64,000 bases of DNA, taken from contig NW_006921532.1 of assembly GCF_000340215.1 (NCBI RefSeq), positions 10,825,764-10,889,763 on the forward strand. Direction: 5' to 3'. This stretch comes from Pseudocercospora fijiensis CIRAD86 (taxonomy: Eukaryota > Ascomycota > Dothideomycetes > Mycosphaerellales > Mycosphaerellaceae). Below, one piece after another: positions 20,102-33,170 of this stretch. The notes under the pieces were generated by a model, which saw only the letters and a list, made by a program, of their open reading frames with translations, was not told the DNA's origin and made no database searches. Within the stretch, counting starts at the first letter, position 1. Each line of letters starts with the position of its first letter. The position numbers and the translations under genes were made by a program.

Positions 20102-21960
20102 GTAGAGCTCCTATCGACAAACGTCGGAGCAAACCTTCCAAAGAGAAAGAAGCAAGCAAAAGCGGGAAGTTCCAGAGCAAGGCCATAGGCACAACATCGC
20201 CATATCATCGGATAATCCATATAGACCAGGGCGAGCATAGAAGAAAGGGATAATGCACAAGACAGACAGGTAGATCGGACTAGCTGCGCCGCTCCGCAAC
20301 ATCACCGCTCCCGCCTTTTTCGTCCAACCGCATCACCCCACAGAGTTTGATAGAACCCCTGTGCAGTGGTCAGAATCCCAATGGCCGGTTGTCGTTTCAC
20401 ACTTCGCCATCACATTCACAACAACAGCCCGAGTCCAAGCGGCTAAACACCCCGAACTTTATCCCTGTGCAAGCTATATCCCATAATGATCCAGACCACT
20501 GCCGAAAAGCAAGGTCGTTTACAGCGTCTTGAAGTGAAAGCGGATATCAGCGGCCCGCAGAATCCAAGATTTCTGATTTGTTACGAACCATGAAGTCCAG
20601 GATTGGGGAATCCAGCGCGTTCACTCCGATGTGCGCAGACGCTGTACGTGAAGTGTTGCCTCGCCCATACCTTGGGAACTACCAGCCTGGACCAAAGAAC
20701 AGCATTGCCGCCGTTCTTGGAGTTCTTATCAACACCGGGTCTATTCACATCCCTGCCTCTGGAAGCAAAGGAGCCGTGAACACTGGCGTTACAACTATCC
20801 TCGAAAAGAATTCTTGAAACAAGCTTGCTATGCTGGCATTTTCCGCTTCAATGGAGCCGGCGAGATGACCGGAAGCCATTGAATTGAAGAGACTGGACTC
20901 CTGCAAACGCCGATTATCATCACGAACACTTTCGCCATTGGAGCTGCTCATCAGGGTGTGTGTGAATACTGCGTCAAGATCTCGTAGGATGAAATTTTGA
21001 GAGTCGACTTTTTCACCTTGCCTGTGGTTGCCGAGACATATGACGGATTGCTGAATGATCTCAGTCAATTTGCTGTCAAGCCGGAGCACATCGTGCGAGG
21101 AATCTAGAATGCTTCCTCTGATCGAGTCCCTGAGGGAAATCAAGGTGGAGGTACAGCGATGATCTGCCATCAGTACAAAGGTGGCACTATACAGAATTCG
21201 CTGCGACATGGGCACCAAGAATGGTGGTTACCTTGATCTGCAGCAGACCCCAAATCTTGAGGTTTGCATGCAGCGATGAGAGCGGACTGTCGCTGGGTAA
21301 CATTCGATGGGAATGTCAATGGCGGGGGAAATTGCTACTTCAAGCACACCAGCGGAGGAGATGTTCCCAATTCAGGTATCAAACGGGAGTTGAAGCTGGA
21401 CTGAGCGAGAGGAGAGGAGCTTGAAGGTGGTGAGCGGATCTTTGCGTGTCCCTTTCATTAATTCGGCATTCACAACCGACAGTCTTTACAGCTCGTTCAT
21501 AGGCACTCAAGGTATCTGGCCAGATATGCTGCTATGTTCCTCAGTGAAAGCGTCATGCTACGTGCCATTGTGATGTCTGCCAAAGGTCTGGTTAGAGACG
21601 CAAGATCTCTGTTCACACCAGCGGTGTTCTTAGTCACCATCGACCAGACTCTACCTCTTTCCAGGATGGCGACATTTTTCCGGCACTGGAATCGTTTGTG
21701 GAGTCTTGAGGCAGAGTCAGCGTCCGGTGTAGGATATGATATGAGATGAGATGAGATGAGTAAAATGTGGGTGGCTGGTGTCTGGCTTGCGAGGCACAGT
21801 CACTCAGCTCCCATCTCTGTGCAGCGTGGGTGGCAAATGTCTGCACTCCCTGTGACACCGTCTGCGGCCAAGCAAGGTCTCAGAATGGGCGGCCTGCAGC
21901 AGCTGAAAGGTGATGTGAGGTCAGAAGACAGCATGCAATTCTCTCGCCAATAATATCGCT
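20102..21960. other. Gene-poor stretch with one doubtful minus-strand frame
   Basis: There is no gene I can support. A 157-codon frame at 20745-21218 (-) contains [26 protein letters not shown] and [20 protein letters not shown]. It looks helical and protein-like and could be a remnant of a fungal STAND N-terminal region, but flanking exons were not found. An ATGAG microsatellite lies near 21735-21760. Base composition here is not RIPed. Confidence 0.3.
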
Positions 21961-21994
21961 ATAGCAGGGGTCGGCGAGAGCCCTACCTCCTTTC

Positions 21995-22078
21995 AGGCGC
22001 TTCGCATTAGGTCTGTGCTCTCGGTTATCTCGGTTCTAAATTGATACCTGAGGCAAGCTGAGTCTTAGCGAAGCGCCT
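21995..22078. repeat. Inverted repeat (hairpin) at the left edge of the RIPed island
   Basis: The 11-bp arms AGGCGCTTCGC (21995-22005) and GCGAAGCGCCT (22068-22078) are perfect inverted copies separated by 62 bp. They lie just inside the border between normal host-like sequence and the RIPed island. A comparable hairpin occurs at the opposite edge. Confidence 0.55.
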
Positions 22079-22737
22079 AAACTCAAAACGTTGAAAACGG
22101 ACACTACACTCCCGAGAACACAGATTTGGACATTGAATAGCACAACAACTAGAGGTCTAAGCGTATTACATGTATAAAGGGGGTTCTAGAAGGCACGTAA
22201 GTGAATGATTTAGGCGTGTTACGTAAAAAAAATATATAGAACTGCGACCTATAGAAAAATAAGACTGTTTTTACGAAGGGATAGTTATATAAGCTCGCGT
22301 TTATCGTGCGAATACCTATATTAGACAATCTACTAATACTCGTATCTGCTATTTAAAACATATAATCCCTTTAAGAAAGACCTGCTCTATTACTTCTAAG
22401 TGTTTTTAAATGCGTGTCTTACGCTTTACTTAGTCTATATACCTTAGCTTATAACTAGCCTATACGCCTCTTGTTTCTGCCTATAAAGCCGCGCTCTTGT
22501 CTCCTATTACTAGAACCTTCGCAAACACTCTACTAAGCATCGCGCAATACTGCTAGACCTTTATTAAGTCCTAAATACTTTAAATAAGCATTACTAAAGC
22601 CTCCGCCTATATTAATCTCCGCCGCTACTAAGAGCGATACTCGAGTGCTACTATATATCTTCCGATAACACATCTTCCGACACCGCCGACTCTTACAAAC
22701 ACGCTATATTAGTCCGTATAACTATAACAAGCCCGCT

Positions 22738-25700
22738 ATGCCCGGCGAATACTTAAATATATCGAAGCGCTAGTAGAAAGCGGCAAAGGTTACTACTAGT
22801 CGCGGTCGTAGCAGTAGTCGCGGTCGGCTAACTTATCGTAGATTAGGTCGCGGCGGCGGCGGCGTTAGTGCTACTAGCCTATCGCGTTAAGAAGATTAGC
22901 TAATATATTAACCTCGAGCGCCTACGGTTTATCGTAGCCCTATTATATACGAAGAGCTAATATAGACGTGCGATCTATCTCCTATATTGCCTGCTATCGA
23001 TGCTTTAGTATAAGAGTAGGATACTTACTTTAGCGTCGCCTATACTGTAATTAAGAACGAGGATACGCTGCTTTAATAGGTTTAGTAGCTAGTCTAGAAT
23101 GCCGGCTAGTATAAGGCCGCCTTAGTATACTATCGCTAGATTATCCGCTACGGTCTTCGCAAGGTCTTAAGACTGCTACATCCTTCGCGCGACTCTAAGC
23201 CCTCTAACCTATAGATTATAGTAGTTCTCGCCTTAATCTTCGGTTAATAGGATATACTTATAATCGCTCGTACTAGCGTAGGTAAGGCATTAGTCTTTTA
23301 GGCCTTTACCCTCCTAACTAGTATAATAACTCTCTAGATTGTGCCTCTAACCCGGATTGTAGAAGAATAGGGTACGGATATAGAGTAGGCTATACGCTAG
23401 CTCTGTCTAGAAGAATACGCACTTATTAGTATATACGTATTAACCGCCGATACACTTAAGAAGGACCTAGACATACTAAAGGACATTAAGAACGGCAAAT
23501 ACAACTATATTATCTATAGCCCTAAACAAGCTATAACTCTAGCATTTTAAGATGTCGTGCGTACGATTAAGCTAATACTAGGTTTATAGGTATAGGATAA
23601 GGCTTATCTTTATCTTAAGTAGAAGAACTTCCGCAATAGCTACGGTACTATTTATTTACTTCGGTAGCTAATAAGTATTAACACCGTACTACTAGCGTGT
23701 TCCGCTACAGTCTCCGATAAGACTAAGAAGTATCTTATTAATAATAGTCTCTATATCTAGAGTTTAGCTACGCTATATACGTAGATTATCCGCGGTAGCA
23801 TTAATCGTCCGGATAGCAAGTACATCCTTTAAATTCTTAAGCAAACCGAGACTAATAACTTCCGGTATCTATACTTCGTATTATATAAGGCAATCGATAA
23901 TAAGGGCCTCGCAACTCTATAGAATATTTAGAAGATAATAATCTTTATCGACAGCCGAGGCTCGGTAGATAAGGGTCGTTTATAGCTTATACTATAGCTT
24001 ATTTAGCTTACTAATTATGTTAAAGAGCCTGCCTAGGGCGACCGCAAGTATATATAGGATAGTGCGCCGATAGAAGCTAGAGCACTATATACGATTAATG
24101 TGCACGAGATTGTCGGCTTCTATACCGCTTATATAGCTAAGATCGATAAGGATAAGCGATATTAGGAGTTTAAGAAGCTAGATTCCCGCATCCGCATTCT
24201 TTAGGGTATACTAGCGACAGCAGTTAGCATTAACATCCTAGATATTAAGCTAGTCTGCTAGTGCAAGTTCCCTATTACTAGGGATCTCGATAATCTAATA
24301 TAGAAGCTTAGTCGTACGGCGCGTATCGCTAGTCTTACTACGCTTGCTATTATCTTCTTGCCCTAGTATATCGACGATGCGTTTAAGCGTATACTAGCTA
24401 AGTCTAACTATCGATTAATAATCCTAAGAGAGCCTACTAGTGTTCCTACTACTAGTACCGCTATAGCTTAGGCCTCGGCCTACTACCTAGTAGCTATTAT
24501 ACTAGTCCGCCTAAGCTACCTCCGATATATTACTATCCCTAGCGAGGATTTTAATAAGGATAATACCGATACTCTATTCGATAAGTTTAGTATAGACGAC
24601 GAAGAGGAGGGTAGTAAGGAGGACGATGCTAACGACACGACCTACGTTACTAGCTTAGGTAGCACTAGCAATACTAGCAATCCGGGTCCTAGCAATACTA
24701 GCAATCCGGGTCCTAGGCTCTTTATCGACAACCTATTCTATGCGGTAGTAGAGAAAGCGATCGCCGACAACGCAAGCAAGAAGCCTTAGAATTCGAAGAA
24801 GATTAGGTAGCGTAACGCTATACCTAATATCTTAAGATATGTCTAGAATACGCGCTATTACCCTAACCCCGAACACCGCCGCTGCTTCTGTACTATAATG
24901 CTCTAATTCTATAAGGAAGATTAGTATATATTCCCTCCGGATAAGGAGGTTGTCGGCACTAAGAACTACTATAGTATGTATAATCTAGAACTACTAGAGC
25001 TGCTTTTCTAGAGAGAACTACTACCGACCCCGAAGCCTATTAAGGCTCTAACTGCAAACTCTGTATAGGCCTTTGCCTTGCGAGATCTCTCGAATTAGGT
25101 ATTATAGCGTGTTAAATAGCTCTACGAAGACCTATATAAGAACCGCATATTCGAGGTCGTGCTATCTAACTTCCTAATGCCGGATCTAATGCTATAGGAT
25201 CTGTACGAGCTCTTTAACGAGAAGTATAGCAAGGATGTCGAGAGCTTTAGTAGCGTAGACGAGACTAAGATCGAGGAGCGTATACTAGCATTTATATTAT
25301 AGCTCCGCGAGAATAATAAGCACTAGAGAGACGTACTACTATAGGATCTAGTCTAGGAGATTAATCGTGTCGCTAAGCAGGTTCTTACTAATCGTGCTAC
25401 CTAGGTTAAGCAAGACGAAAAGAACAAAGCCGAGAAGGCTACAAAGGAGGCTATAAAGGAGGCTATAAAGGCTAAAGCTACCGCCCGCGCTATAGCTATA
25501 GCAGATGCTACTAAGCCTAGTCCTTCTTAACTAATAATATAGGTATAGCGCCGAGCATAGATCGAGCAGAATATAGCTAACTTAGCTAAGGTGTCGTAGA
25601 AACTTCGCAAGAATTAGCTTCGCAAGACTGCCGCCGCTAATCGATCTTAGGGTCGTAGTAGACGTACGGCAGAAGACGAAGACTTCGAGGCAGTAGAGCG

Positions 25701-25857
25701 TCTTTAGTAGTAGGCAGCTCGTCTCTCTAGCCTAGCATCTAGTCGTCGCTTAAGTCGCTCTACTCGTCTATCTACGCGTAAGTTAGCTCGTCGGCGTAAT
25801 ATAGGCTAGTAGGAGGGTAATAATAAGGAGGATAAGCTACTCTTTAGTCGTTATTAA
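22738..25857 (+). pseudogene. RIP-inactivated RecQ-like DEAH helicase
   Basis: One frame of 1039 codons with many internal TAG/TAA codons runs from the ATG at 22738 to TAA at 25855. The helicase motifs are ordered. The Walker A is ARTSVGKALVF (Gly-Lys at codons 182-183). A motif Ia-like IVPLTRIVEE follows. The Walker B reads D-K-A-Y at codons 287-290, which RIP would produce from D-E-A-H. Motif III is ACSATVSD. The C-terminal helicase lobe has TIIFIDSRGS-like sequence and a motif VI-like KLSRTARI. A charged C-terminal region follows (repeated KEAIKEA-type helices, Arg/Ser-rich stretch). RecQ-like helicases are known from fungal subtelomeric helicase families and some repeats. The gene cannot be functional in this copy. 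RecQ-type assignment is fairly good; closer identity is open. Confidence 0.7.
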
Positions 25858-28800
25858 TTTAGTACAATTACGCTAGCGGTCCTTAGATATAGATAGAAGA
25901 GGGAAGAGGGAAGAGTCTCGTATAGGACACAATGCTAGAAGGATAATATTAAAATAATAGGCGGCGAGTATAGATTAGTAGATTAAGAATGCTTTCTGCT
26001 TCTATAGTCGTTCGGGGAGAATCTAACAGTATCTTTAATTAGTACTGCTCCTATTGCTAGGTCTTTAAACATATAGTAATCCTTATCCGGGTTTAAGACG
26101 GCTAACTAGGCGCGGCGTATAGCTTGTGCCTAGCTAATAGGCGTTTGTTATCGTATAGCTATATTACTCTATGCCTGCTAATAGGCGTTTGTTATCGTAT
26201 AGCTATATTAGCGTATAAGCGTGTCCGGAAGGATAAGCGCAGTACTTATCGTCGTTACCGGCTAATCTATCTATCCTTAAGCGTGTCCGGAGACTAAATA
26301 TAGTGCTTATCGTCGCTAGCAATTGTAGCCTTAGGCATTTAACTAGACTAGTAGCAGTCGGCGGTAACGTATAGCCGTTATTATTGCCTTGCTATTGTCG
26401 TAAATGGCGCAATACTATTAGTAGAGGCAAACCTTACCTGCGATGCGCTAATATAGACCTACGCTTCCTAGTTTAACTTCTTCTTCTTTTTCTTCTTCTT
26501 CTATACGCATACTAACACACTAACACCCCTAGCAACATACTAGCTGTCGGCTTCTTAGCAATAGTGTCGATACCTCTTTGTCGCATATAGGTAGCTCTAT
26601 AGCGATTAATACTATTCCTTACTAGTTCTGCGACTTGCTATCGATAGAGCCGCTTATCTAATAGTTAAGGTTCCTCGGTAGGTAGTTTATTTAGTCCTTT
26701 TAGTCTCCGATAGGCTTTATCGACGCAAGACGTTGCAAAGGCGACTCTCCTAGCGAGTAGGTTTTTTTCTATAGCTTTAGCGGGCGCCGACTACGCATTT
26801 AACCGAAAGAGTATAGTTTTTGTTAGATCGCAGTCTTGTCTTAGTGCAACAAACTGCGGGTCTCGGGTAGATTAGCGGAGGTAAAAACTCTTTAGTAAGG
26901 TATACCTATAATGCGGCTAACGGTCTAACTCGGTAAAAACTCTTTAGTAAGGTATACCTTAAGTAGCGGCTCGATAGCGACTCTCCTACTAAGTAGATAG
27001 GATAGGTTCGTAGCATTGCTATAGGCCTAACTCGGTAAAAACTCTTTAGTAAGGTATACCTTAAGTAGCGGCTATAGGCTTCCTACGTTCGGATTCTTTA
27101 TAGGATAATATACGCGCATCTAGTTAAGTCGGCGTAACGCCTTCGTTAGGACTGTTAGTTATAATAACCTTAGTCGTTGCGTAAGGGCCTCTAGTATACT
27201 TATTAAGCCTAAAGGCGCTTAGTCTTTACTGCTACACGACTGCAGCCCTTTGCGTATTAAGACTGCTATTCGACTATAGTGCGCACCGATCCGAAAGTAT
27301 ATTAAGACTGTTATCCGACTACAGTGCGCCTCCTTTTGTTCTAGCAAGCGTATCGACATTGCTATATAACTATAACGCGCTCGACAACCTCTTCTGCGGT
27401 ATCTCTAACACTAAGGGCGCGTTATATCTATTATTATCTAGGTACTAATAGGTGTCGCTTTAGCGAATAGGCTATTATGTTTCGCTTAATAAGTCCCGTC
27501 CTATATACCTTGTCTTCGGTTATGCGTGCTATAGTTAGTAATAGAATGCGCTAATTGCTACGTATACGCGTATATATACTTGTACTTATTACGCGTACTT
27601 ATAGCAAATAGGCTATATATAATTCTAGTATATTTCGGGGCGTATGCTTCTATAGCCGCTTAGTGCCGCTAGTTAAACAGATCCCTAGACGCAATTGCTC
27701 TTATTTATACTATCTTATATAGCAGCTAGTCCTTCTAGTAGATCGTAACTAAGATTTAAGCAAAGGAGGGCGTTAACGTAAGAGGGCTATTATAGCTTCT
27801 CGAAGAGTGCTTACGCTCGATATACGTTATTGCCTCGCGTATCTATCTTTGCCGTATATGTTATAGTGCCTACAAGAGCACGCGGTACAATAAGTATAGT
27901 ATTAGTGTTAGTATCTCGACTTCTCGACTTCTCGACTTCTCGACTTCTCGACTTCTCGACTTCTCGACTTCTCGACTTCTCGGGCTTCGGAGGCGGTTCT
28001 TAGTGCCTAAGGCGGCCGTCGTTATCGTATTAGACACTTTTGCTAGCGCTATTTACTAGAAATGCGCTTAATCGACGTATCTCGTCGCAGGCTCGTAGTA
28101 GCGTAAAAGTAGTAAAGTCGGTATTATATTTTATTATAATATGCGGAAGGAAGTAGCTATAACGTTTAATCCCGCTAATTAGGCGCCCTGCTATACTAAA
28201 TCCGGGTCTTAGCGGGACTCGATATCCTAGTCGCTTCCTCGACTTTACGGTTCCTACTTCCTCGCAATATAAGCGACTATTAGCATACTAGCGACTATTA
28301 GTATACTAGCGACTATTAGTATACTAGCGACTATTAGCATACCTAAGGCTACCGGCAAGCGCGTTAATAGCTAAGGCAATATGCTCGACTACGAGAGCAA
28401 ACCTACTTAGCGAGCTTACAAGGATATAATAGAAGAAGGGCCTGCTTAGCGAGCTTATAAGGATATAATAGAAGAGTAGTAAAGAGCTAGTATATAGGTT
28501 AGCTATCGACGTACGACTAAGACTACCGACAAGCGCGTTAATAGCTAAGGCAACGTGCTCGACTACGAGAGCAAACTACCGCTAAGCAAGCGCGTTAATA
28601 GCTAAGGTAACGTACTCGACTACGAAGGGCAAACCTGCTTAGCGAGCTTACGAGGACATAATAGAAGAGCCTGCTTAGTAGCAAGGATAGTATCCGTATC
28701 GCTAAAGAAGAAAGAAAGCCGCGGACATGAATTTTAATATATATATAGCTCTTATTGTTATGCCCTTATAATAGAGTAAGGAACGATATAAGCTACAATT

Positions 28801-28880
28801 ACGACTTTACTTTGCCCTCCTACTATTAGCTTTGCAACACTTCTAAGCGTTAGATTACATGCTTTAGATCCGCCGAGCCT
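25858..28880. repeat. Non-coding minisatellite-rich spacer between two convergent ORFs
   Basis: This 3-kb segment lies between the helicase and DUF6589-like ORFs. It contains a 34-bp direct repeat with 44-bp period (26133-26166 and 26177-26210). A 27-bp motif recurs three times (26881, 26933, 27034; GTAAAAACTCTTTAGTAAGG...). About nine copies of TTCTCGAC lie at 27913-27984. An 18-bp unit (GCGACTATTAGYATACTA) occurs about four times at 28273-28342. A motif around GCGCGTTAATAGCTAAGGYA recurs at about 28360, 28534 and 28583. A pyrimidine tract lies near 26479. No protein-like frame is seen. Confidence 0.65.
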
Positions 28881-31800
28881 TTATATACTAGTAGCATCGA
28901 CTATTTCTAAGTCTAGGTTAGCAAAGCCCTTATCGTCTACGAACAGCCTATATAGGAACGCCGTATTATTATCTACTACGCTAGTAGCGACGGGACCTCG
29001 ATTAGCACCGCTATTAATACGTTCCCTCGTATTAGCACTATCGATCTTATCTATACTATTAGCAGTAATATTAGCCGACGTGCGAGTTACGCCTCTAACT
29101 AGGCGCATATTAGCCTAATATAGTGCCTCGATAGCTAGCACGATTTAAGCTACGCCGAGCTACTAAATGTCGTCTAACAGGACTCGTATATCCTCTCCTA
29201 GGCTATCCTATAGCTAGACTTTAGCAAGACTATCTTCGATTAGCTTTAGAGTAAAGGCTACGATATAATTGCTAATCTTCTTCTCGGTATAGTAGCTAGT
29301 GCTCTTAGGTCCTAGGCCTTCGAATATATTACGGATATTCTTCGAAGCCTCGCGGTTCTAAGAGATAAGCTCTATAGTAGTAGCGATGTTATAGGTCGAA
29401 TTGCTATAGGCTTTAATGTCGTCTACGTACTCTTTATTATGCAGCTTAAGCAACTCGTCGGTAGTAATACTCCTACCGCTATCTATCTTAACTACGGAAG
29501 ACTCGAGGATTGTATCCTAGAGATCCTAGTACGCTACGCTACTTAATAACTACCGTATATATACTATCTCCCGACCGTAATTGAGCTAATAAGCGCTAAA
29601 GAAGTTTAGTATAAGGATGTTAATTATACGTCGAAGATGCCCGATATCTATCTTACGGATTGCCTCGTAGACAGTAAGGTAGTTGTCGATTTCAATTAGT
29701 ATACGCGCTATAGTAGTAAAGTTAGGATCGACGACACGGCCGGTATTATCCTTGCTAACCTATGCTTTCTAAGTAAGGGCTATCTCGTAGACAGCTTCTA
29801 CGACTTCTAGGTACTGCTTAGGAGTAATACGGTTCTTAATTATATACCGTATAGCATCGATATAGCTCTTATTAGCTAACTTAGGATCTGTAAAGTCTAG
29901 CTAGCTACGGTCGATAAAGATTCGAATAACTAAGGCTATAATGCGACCGCGATATAATCGGACTACGACCTGCTTAATAATATAGTACTAGTACTTCTTA
30001 TTAGTTAGACGGGTTACGCTATAGTACGTAGTATTATCCTAGTAGTTATAAGCAAGCTTCTTGCCCTTATCGTAGTTGTTCCGCAGATAATAAGTCTTTA
30101 TAGAGGTATAATAGGCGTTTATCTCGACGTAGAATATCGCTACGATAGGCACTATAAACTCCTTACGGTCGTAGGTACGGGTACTCTCGATACTGCCGGC
30201 TTAGACGCTACGAATACGCTCGACAGTTAGCTAGTCGCTAATAACGATAATAAGCTAGTCCTAGAATGCTTTATTGTCCGGATTAAGCTTAAGAAACGAC
30301 TAGAAGATATCGTTGTATACTTTATAGGTCTCCTCGATCGAGGCCTTATTATAATCTAATACCGGTAGCGAGATAATAATCGTTCTGCTATCTTTTAGGT
30401 TCTTAATACGGATCTTGTACTATAGCAAACGCGATGTCTTAGTGCCGCTATTCTTCGTTAATTTATAGCTATTAAAGTCGAAGTCCTCGAACAGCTTCTT
30501 TAGCTCCGAACCGAATATAAAGCCTATCGCCTAGTCGATATAATATAGAGATATAGCCTTACGAGCGGCATCCTTCTTATAGCTACGTAAGATAACCTTC
30601 GGATTTAGCTTCTTCGTGCGATCTAGCATATTCCGGCGGAGCGGCTTCTTTATCGCGCGATGTCGAGTAATATAAGAAGTAGTTATATTTCTCTACTTCG
30701 TAGATTGGCCGATAGCTTATATACTATAACGATCCTAGGAGATATAGTAGTTATCGTAGACAATAACAACCGGCTGCTTCTTTATCTTCTTAGCTAGGGC
30801 AATAGCACGCTTACGATTCTCGATAGTAATCTTGCGAGCGACTGTCTAGATTATCGAGTAGGCTAAGTATATACTAAGGCTGCTAAGCACATTTACGATA
30901 CGCCGCTTAATACCGGAAGTATATAGGAACAAGCTAAAACCCTTCGCGAAGAAATAGGCTTTCTTTAAGGCTATAGACCGAGCTACTATCTAAGTAATAG
31001 TATAGATACGCTTCTCGTGTCGGCGGTGCTTATCTCGTTCTTCGGCGGCATCCTTATCCTCCTAATCGTCGTCGTTATTATCGCCTCCGCTAGTAGCTAG
31101 CTACGATATGTCTATACTAACCTTAGCACGCTTATTTAGTAGCAGACGCTCGAGCAACTTATACTATATTAGAGCGGTTTCTTAAATAATTTCTACTATA
31201 TCTATAAGGTCGGCTAGCTTAACGGCCTTTATCGTATCGTACTTATTAAAGAACTTCTGTCCGATAAGCTTCTTTAACTTAGAGCGCAACTCTCGACCGC
31301 TAATTAAGCATTCTCGAGCAAAGTTATTTAGAATGTACCTAATACGACGTCGATAGGTCTTACTGCCTAGCTTCTCGACCTACCGGCGGAGGAACTTTAT
31401 TACGCTTAGAGACTCGATCTTAAACTGTGCTATTAGAGTCTTAAACTTCTCCTCGTCGGTCTTATCGGCTACTATACGCTACTATCGTGTCTTACGCTTA
31501 TTAGCAATAGCAGTAGGAGCTTTGCCTCGCTTGCCGCTATACGTACGTAGTCTATCGATAGTGTCTTCTTTATCCTCGCGATTAGATTCCTACTTATTAG
31601 CTAGATTAAAGCCTTCGACCTCGTTAGCTATTATCTCTATCTCGACCTTATCGTCGCTTACTCTATCCTCCTATTCCGAAGCCTCGCTCTCGAGGTCGTC
31701 CTTATCTTCTTATTTAGCCTAAGAACTAATCTCTAGGATTAGCGCTTAACGACGAGCTGCGAGGCGACGTACCTATCGGCTAACTATAGTCTATATACGA

Positions 31801-31945
31801 TCGATATCTAATGTTAGTAGTGCTACGCTTAGGTCGCTCGATATGTTTCTAAGAGGGCCCGAAACTAGGCTACTACCTATAAACGTAAAGGTCTACGGTA
31901 GTAGATCGTCGAGGTCTATATCCTCTAGTATATCGTCGGATATAA
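28881..31945 (-). pseudogene. RIP-inactivated DUF6589-like protein
   Basis: A minus-strand frame interrupted by TAG/TAA reads as a continuous protein of roughly 1000 residues. The N-terminal third is acidic and charged (DDILEDIDLDDLLP, EDRVSDDKVEIEI). Near plus 31.3-31.4 kb it has IESLSVIKFLRR and ARECLISGRELR. The middle part contains FIFGSELKKLFEDFDF. The most diagnostic segment, near plus 30.15-30.25 kb, reads LTVERIRSV followed by RTYDRKEFIVPIVAIFYVEINAYYT. It resembles the DUF6589 domain found in many repeated fungal genes. The assignment is from memory of that motif and has not been searched. Its C-terminus ends around ANLDLEIVDATSI. Its role in the element is unknown; a transposition-related function is conceivable but unproven. 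Confidence 0.5.
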
Positions 31946-32376
31946 TAGCGGGCGGCGATGTTTGTTTAGTTAGTAATTAGTATGCTTCTTGCAGCCTTGT
32001 CGGCGGATAATTAATATATAGAAGTAGTTAATATGCAAATAACAACTTTGCAAACAAGTGTTATAAGATAGAAGAGAGTAGGTTAGACCTAGACGCAACT
32101 AGTCGCGTAGTATATACAAAAGCACGGACCGAGAATCTGCGGGAACATACGCTAGCGTATATAACTATCCGTACCGCTTCTTTATAGGTCGACGCGTTTC
32201 TACTACGCGTTTACGAACCTCAACCTTCGAACATTAACCTACAACCTTTAATAATAACGTCGACCGCTCTAAAGCTTATATGTAGAAGCTAACACCTCTT
32301 CTACGATAGATAAGAGCTATAGCATAGTATAGCTCTACTTAACGACTACCTCGAGCCGTAGACTACTAGCGACAAT

Positions 32377-33165
32377 ATGTCCGATCTCTACTAGCGCATC
32401 GCCCGTATTAATCTACTTAAGGGCACTAAAGACGCCGATATCGAGGCGCTTATAAGTAAGGAAATACAAGAGCTAGTTACTAAAGTTATAAAGGTCTCGT
32501 CCTATACTAATTAAGTTAAGCGCGACATTATTGCAAACATAGTGTCTCGTATACTTAAGGAAGGTAGTATCCTTTACGGTATCGAGCTAACAGAGTTGCA
32601 AGTTAGTACCCTATATAAGCTTGTCTTCGGAGATAGTAAAGATATATAGATAATTAATATCTAAGGCGATAACAGTATTATCTCTAAGGCCTTCGCTATA
32701 CTTATCGGAATATATAAGCGCGGCATCGAGAGCGGCAATACAACTACTTCTTCTCGCCGCACTCTTACTACTAACCCTGCCTTCTATACCGGCATCGTTT
32801 CCGATAGTCTACTCGAGATATAGGACTAGCAGTATACTACGCTAAATAACCTCGCTAAGTACGCTTAATATCTCGGTCGTACTGCTCGTAGTAGCGGTAT
32901 TGTCTAATCTAGCGTTATTAAGGTTTAGGTCGTTGTCGATAAGACTAAGAGTACCGAGTCTCGTACTACGGTATACTAGTCGATTATCGAGGGACCCGAG
33001 AAGGACTTAGTTAAGGCTTTTAAGGAAGTCTTTAATCGATACTAATCGCGGTATGTGTTTAGTCGTATATTGTTTAGCTATATACTAATAATTTATAGGA
33101 CATATATACGTACTATAAGCTCTGCTAAGCGACCTCCGCTTATCGACTAGAATATAATACTACTA
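32377..33165 (+). pseudogene. Third ORF of the island, 5' part (interrupted by a Gypsy element)
   Basis: A plus-strand frame starts MSDLY at 32377 (context GACAATATG). It continues with internal RIP stops through GTKDADIEALISKEIQELVTKV, KRDIIANIVSRILKEGS, ELTELQVSTLYKLVFGD and GPEKDLVKAFKEVFNRY to the Gypsy insertion. After the element (39865) the same frame resumes and ends at TAA 39911-39913. The full ORF would be about 280 residues. It is divergent from the DUF6589-like gene (about 430 bp between starts), suggesting a shared promoter. I do not recognise a domain. Confidence 0.5.
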
Positions 33166-33170
33166 CGTCG

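Noticed and set aside
20745..21218. 157-codon minus-strand frame as a real gene
   Set aside because: It is protein-like in places, but no flanking exons, domain or promoter were found; recorded only as doubtful.
27913..27984. CRISPR-like array
   Set aside because: The 8-bp units are contiguous without spacers, so this is a minisatellite in a fungal repeat.
28881..29108. Intact short minus-strand gene
   Set aside because: It is only the stop-free C-terminal end of the RIPed DUF6589-like frame.
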